Positions 61,429 to 64,000 of a stretch of 64,000 nt of DNA are shown in pieces. The notes beneath the pieces are model-generated. The model worked only from the letters and a program-made list of their open reading frames with translations, had not been told where the DNA came from and ran no database searches. Source of the stretch: Balamuthia mandrillaris (taxonomy: Eukaryota; Discosea; Longamoebia; Balamuthiidae); the NCBI GenBank assembly GCA_031835245.1, contig JAVKOQ010000194.1, positions 35,115 to 99,114 on the forward strand, in the 5' to 3' direction. Numbering within the stretch: position 1 is the stretch's first letter; the number at the start of each line of letters is the position of its first letter. A program made the position numbers and the translations under genes.

Positions 61429-63230
61429 TCAGTGGTCGAGCTCTTCTTTGCCCAGAGTTGATAGTTGGTGGAGGAACTGCGAGGCCGTCAACATTTCAGT
61501 GGTACCATACACTATCTGCTTTGGTGCATCGCTGTGCTTACTGCTGCTATGTTTCTGTAGAGCGAACATGTGGCCACGTTAGAAAGAGGAGAGGAAGAAG
61601 AGAAGAGGTGAGAGTTTACCTTGGCATAGTCTTGAAGGTTTTGATACTCTATGTAATTTCCGCCACCAATCACAAAGACGATGGCTTGCTTGAACGGAGT
61701 ATTCTTGCGAGGAACTTGAGAACCGGATTGCAATGACGATGGAGAGAAGGATGCTCCTCCTCCAGCAGAAGCGAGCGTGGCCTTTGGGTCGTAGTATTCA
61801 TAGTCTTCCACGCCGAGATCTTGCTTCATCTCCATGATGGCATCCACGATGCGCGTTAGGTAGAGACGTTTGGTGGTAGGGATCAACATCTTCATTTGTG
61901 AAACGCCCAACTGGAATAAGTTTGCCACGCTGTTGTAACCCTTTTCGTTCAAACAGTTAAAACTGAAATGGTCCTAAAGTAGGGGGGATGATTTACCTGT
62001 CTCATGAGACCGCTGCCGGAAGAACCAGGAGCGGACTTGCCTCCCTTTGAAGACGCAGTTGTGGGGTGAAACAGATTTGTATCAAAAATAAGTCTCATCC
62101 TGCAGTAACCGAATCGAAAAGAAAAGTAATTTAGAAGGAGAACGATGAGATGAAAAGAAAAGAAAAGGACGAGAGACTTTTTCAAATATTGAATAGCGTG
62201 AAGATCAGTCCCAGAGTCGGTGAGCGCAGCTTCGAAGCGTTCGATCTCTTCAGCGGGCATGTTATTCTGCGACATGTAATAAATGAGGAATAGGCGTAGC
62301 TTATCCTCTGCAGCTGCAATTTTCAGTGCCTGTGCTTTACTGGCTTCCAGCGAAGAGAGTTCCTCCTGTTTTAACGGCTGTTGCACCAGCGAGAGGATTT
62401 CCCGTCTATCCTGTTATGTGTAATGAAGAATAGCGATTACAATCAGCATTTTAAAAGATAAGAAGCGACAAGAAAATAGGAACTTGAGAGGAGGCGGAGG
62501 CTGTCATGATGGCTTCTTCTAGGGAGAAAAAATTGTCTAGCCGACGACTCTTGATGATGTCGAACAGAGCCGAGGCAATATTGGTGTGCATATCTATACA
62601 ACGTTTCTTTTCTTGCAACTCCGGTATTTCTGAGACCAACGAGCCAAGATCCTTTGTCCGAAGTAATACATCACCACTAATGGAATAGAAAATGGCAATT
62701 GAGGCAGGGATTTTAAAAAAAAGAGATAGGTCTCTTGTTTGAAATACTTAAGAAAAGCTTCAGTACCTATGATCAAGGCCATCACCTTTCAATCTGTTTA
62801 CTTCGTTAAGTACGCTGGTATATTCCTTCAGTTTACTCTGAATGTTGGCTAGGAAAAGACAAGAATTAGTTTCAACTATAACAGTACAAAAAGGTGAGAC
62901 ATCTTACCTGCCACGTCAGGCATTGGATTGCCAGCATTTTCCGCCCAAAATGAGTCGCTTTGATCTAAATCATACGTCTTGGGCTCCGAGTGTTTGCTTC
63001 CATCCTCTCTTTCTGTGTCCACCTGCATCCATGAATGGTGTTATACAGAGATTGAGAGAAAGAGAGAGGAAGAGGAAAAACGTACATCTACTCGAACGCT
63101 GTTCAGTTTGAAATCAAGCAAATCATGAATGAGAGCTTGGTATGTCCAAGTGTGGTGACACATTACGGTAAGGTCCACATTACGGTCCAACAAGATGAGT
63201 ACTGTACAATAAATAAGATTATAAGTTAAT

Positions 63231-63277
<47 letters not shown>

Positions 63278-63948
63278 CAGGGCGAACAAAAGAAGAAGAT
63301 GGCGAATCCAGAAGGGTTCCTCGTTTAAGGAGGTGCTCTTTTAGTCTTGTGTTAAGTTTAGCGGCAACCATCGAAGCCGCTGTATTGCGAGGACACCTTA
63401 TTATCGGCACTTGTTGCTATGTGGTTAAAAGAGGAGTAAGCAAGTAACATACAAAATAAGGTTTCCTGTGCCCAGAATGAACGCACCATTGTAATTAGAA
63501 CAGAAAATAGGGACTCGACGACTGCGTCAATGTTGGCTTCAGCCTGTGAGTCGCTCACTTTAGAGCTATTGAATGCAACGTAGGAATCGGGTTGGTTGAA
63601 CGTAAAGAGCTGCTCCTCCAAGCTTACAAAATGCATGTATTGGTCGTATACCTAAAAACAGTTATGTATTGTTGTTCTCAGCCACAAAGAATAGAGGAGG
63701 ATAGAACCTACATATACAAGCATCAAGAAGATAAGCCAAAAGAACAAACCTTCGAAATCAAGCTTACAGAGTCGCTCTCAAGTGTAGACTCAGCCAAAGA
63801 TTCCATAAGAGGACGTGGGATGGTTGATGTGAAGTTGAGATGAAATGCATCATAGAGGCGTGCCCCACAATCCTGTTGAGCATGTCAGTACAGAAACAGT
63901 GAACCAAAAGTGAAAAAGACAAACCTTTGCTATCCTCTTAATGTTTTG
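61429..63948 (-). CDS. SLY1: SLY1/SCFD1, Sec1/Munc18-family vesicle fusion factor (5' end outside window)
   Basis: Twelve exons are visible: 63948-63925, 63872-63750, 63651-63487, 63416-63278, 63201-63086, 63022-62908, 62848-62767, 62676-62484, 62410-62178, 62099-61997, 61940-61620, 61554-61429. Together they give 579 residues and the C-terminus; the first part lies beyond 64000. SLY1 binds the Sed5/syntaxin-5 SNARE and controls ER-Golgi fusion. Diagnostic blocks: [91 protein letters not shown] and [20 protein letters not shown]. The order and spacing match human SCFD1 to the end. The 63925-63948 exon is only 24 nt. It converges with the phosphatase gene, 185 bp apart. Confidence 0.95.
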
Positions 63949-64000
63949 CTAAGAGACACGAAAGTGGAGTTCAGTTAGGAAAGGGAGGGAGGGAGAGAGT

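Overview
The window is a gene-dense stretch of nuclear DNA from a eukaryote. Most genes are broken by short GT-AG introns, and the introns carry (CT)n or poly-T tracts on the sense strand. Start codons often follow A-runs, and genes lie on both strands with gaps of roughly 0.1-1.3 kb. The repertoire points to Amoebozoa: an SH2-domain protein kinase of the Dictyostelium Shk type, a giant LRR-Roc-COR-kinase-WD40 (Roco) protein, a Slo-type potassium channel, a TRK/HKT-type potassium transporter, an ARC5/DRP5B-like dynamin and a bifunctional aspartokinase-homoserine dehydrogenase. The intermediate GC and GC-ending codons in some genes suggest a free-living amoeba outside Dictyostelium (an Acanthamoeba or Balamuthia-like lineage). 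That is inference.

Layout. 0-8.3 kb: F-box gene (cut by the left edge, -), splicing factor CWC2 (+), secreted membrane-anchored protein (-), small basic protein (+), Rab geranylgeranyltransferase beta (+). 8.3-22.3 kb: a repeat-rich gap, RhoGAP (+), 17-exon Slo-like K+ chann​el (+), secreted GATase-like protein with a frame break (-), F-box/SPRY protein (+). 22.9-36.8 kb: TRK-like K+ transporter (+), 1,065-residue type I membrane protein (-), carbonyl-reductase-like SDR (-), Shk-like SH2 kinase (-), ARC5-like dynamin lacking its GTPase front half (-). 36.8-38.1 kb: AT-rich gap holding a striking array of hairpins. 38.1-51.6 kb: a 96-residue orphan (-), C2H2 zinc-finger protein (+), intronless EF-hand protein (+), aspartokinase-homoserine dehydrogenase (+), MIC60/mitofilin (+), ATG13 (-), RMI2 (+). 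51.7-64 kb: Roco protein of 2,289 residues (-), Siw14-type phosphatase (+), SLY1/SCFD1 (-, 5' end beyond the window).

The genes are mostly unrelated housekeeping and signalling functions, not an operon or a pathway cluster. Loose themes are vesicle traffic (RabGGTase beta, SLY1, dynamin, RhoGAP), potassium handling (Slo and TRK, only about 3 kb apart) and autophagy or mitochondrial architecture (ATG13, MIC60). Exon joins were worked out by hand from splice sites and reading phase. Every multi-exon model given here closes in frame except the two places flagged as frame breaks.

The best candidate for something undescribed is the 37.0-37.46 kb hairpin array. It contains a run of short perfect stems whose arms differ from copy to copy yet keep pairing, flanked by two diverged copies of a block with a conserved loop. 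Other points worth checking are the Roco pseudokinase architecture, the dynamin without G1-G3 motifs, and a cluster of apparent frame breaks at 19.6-21.3 kb.
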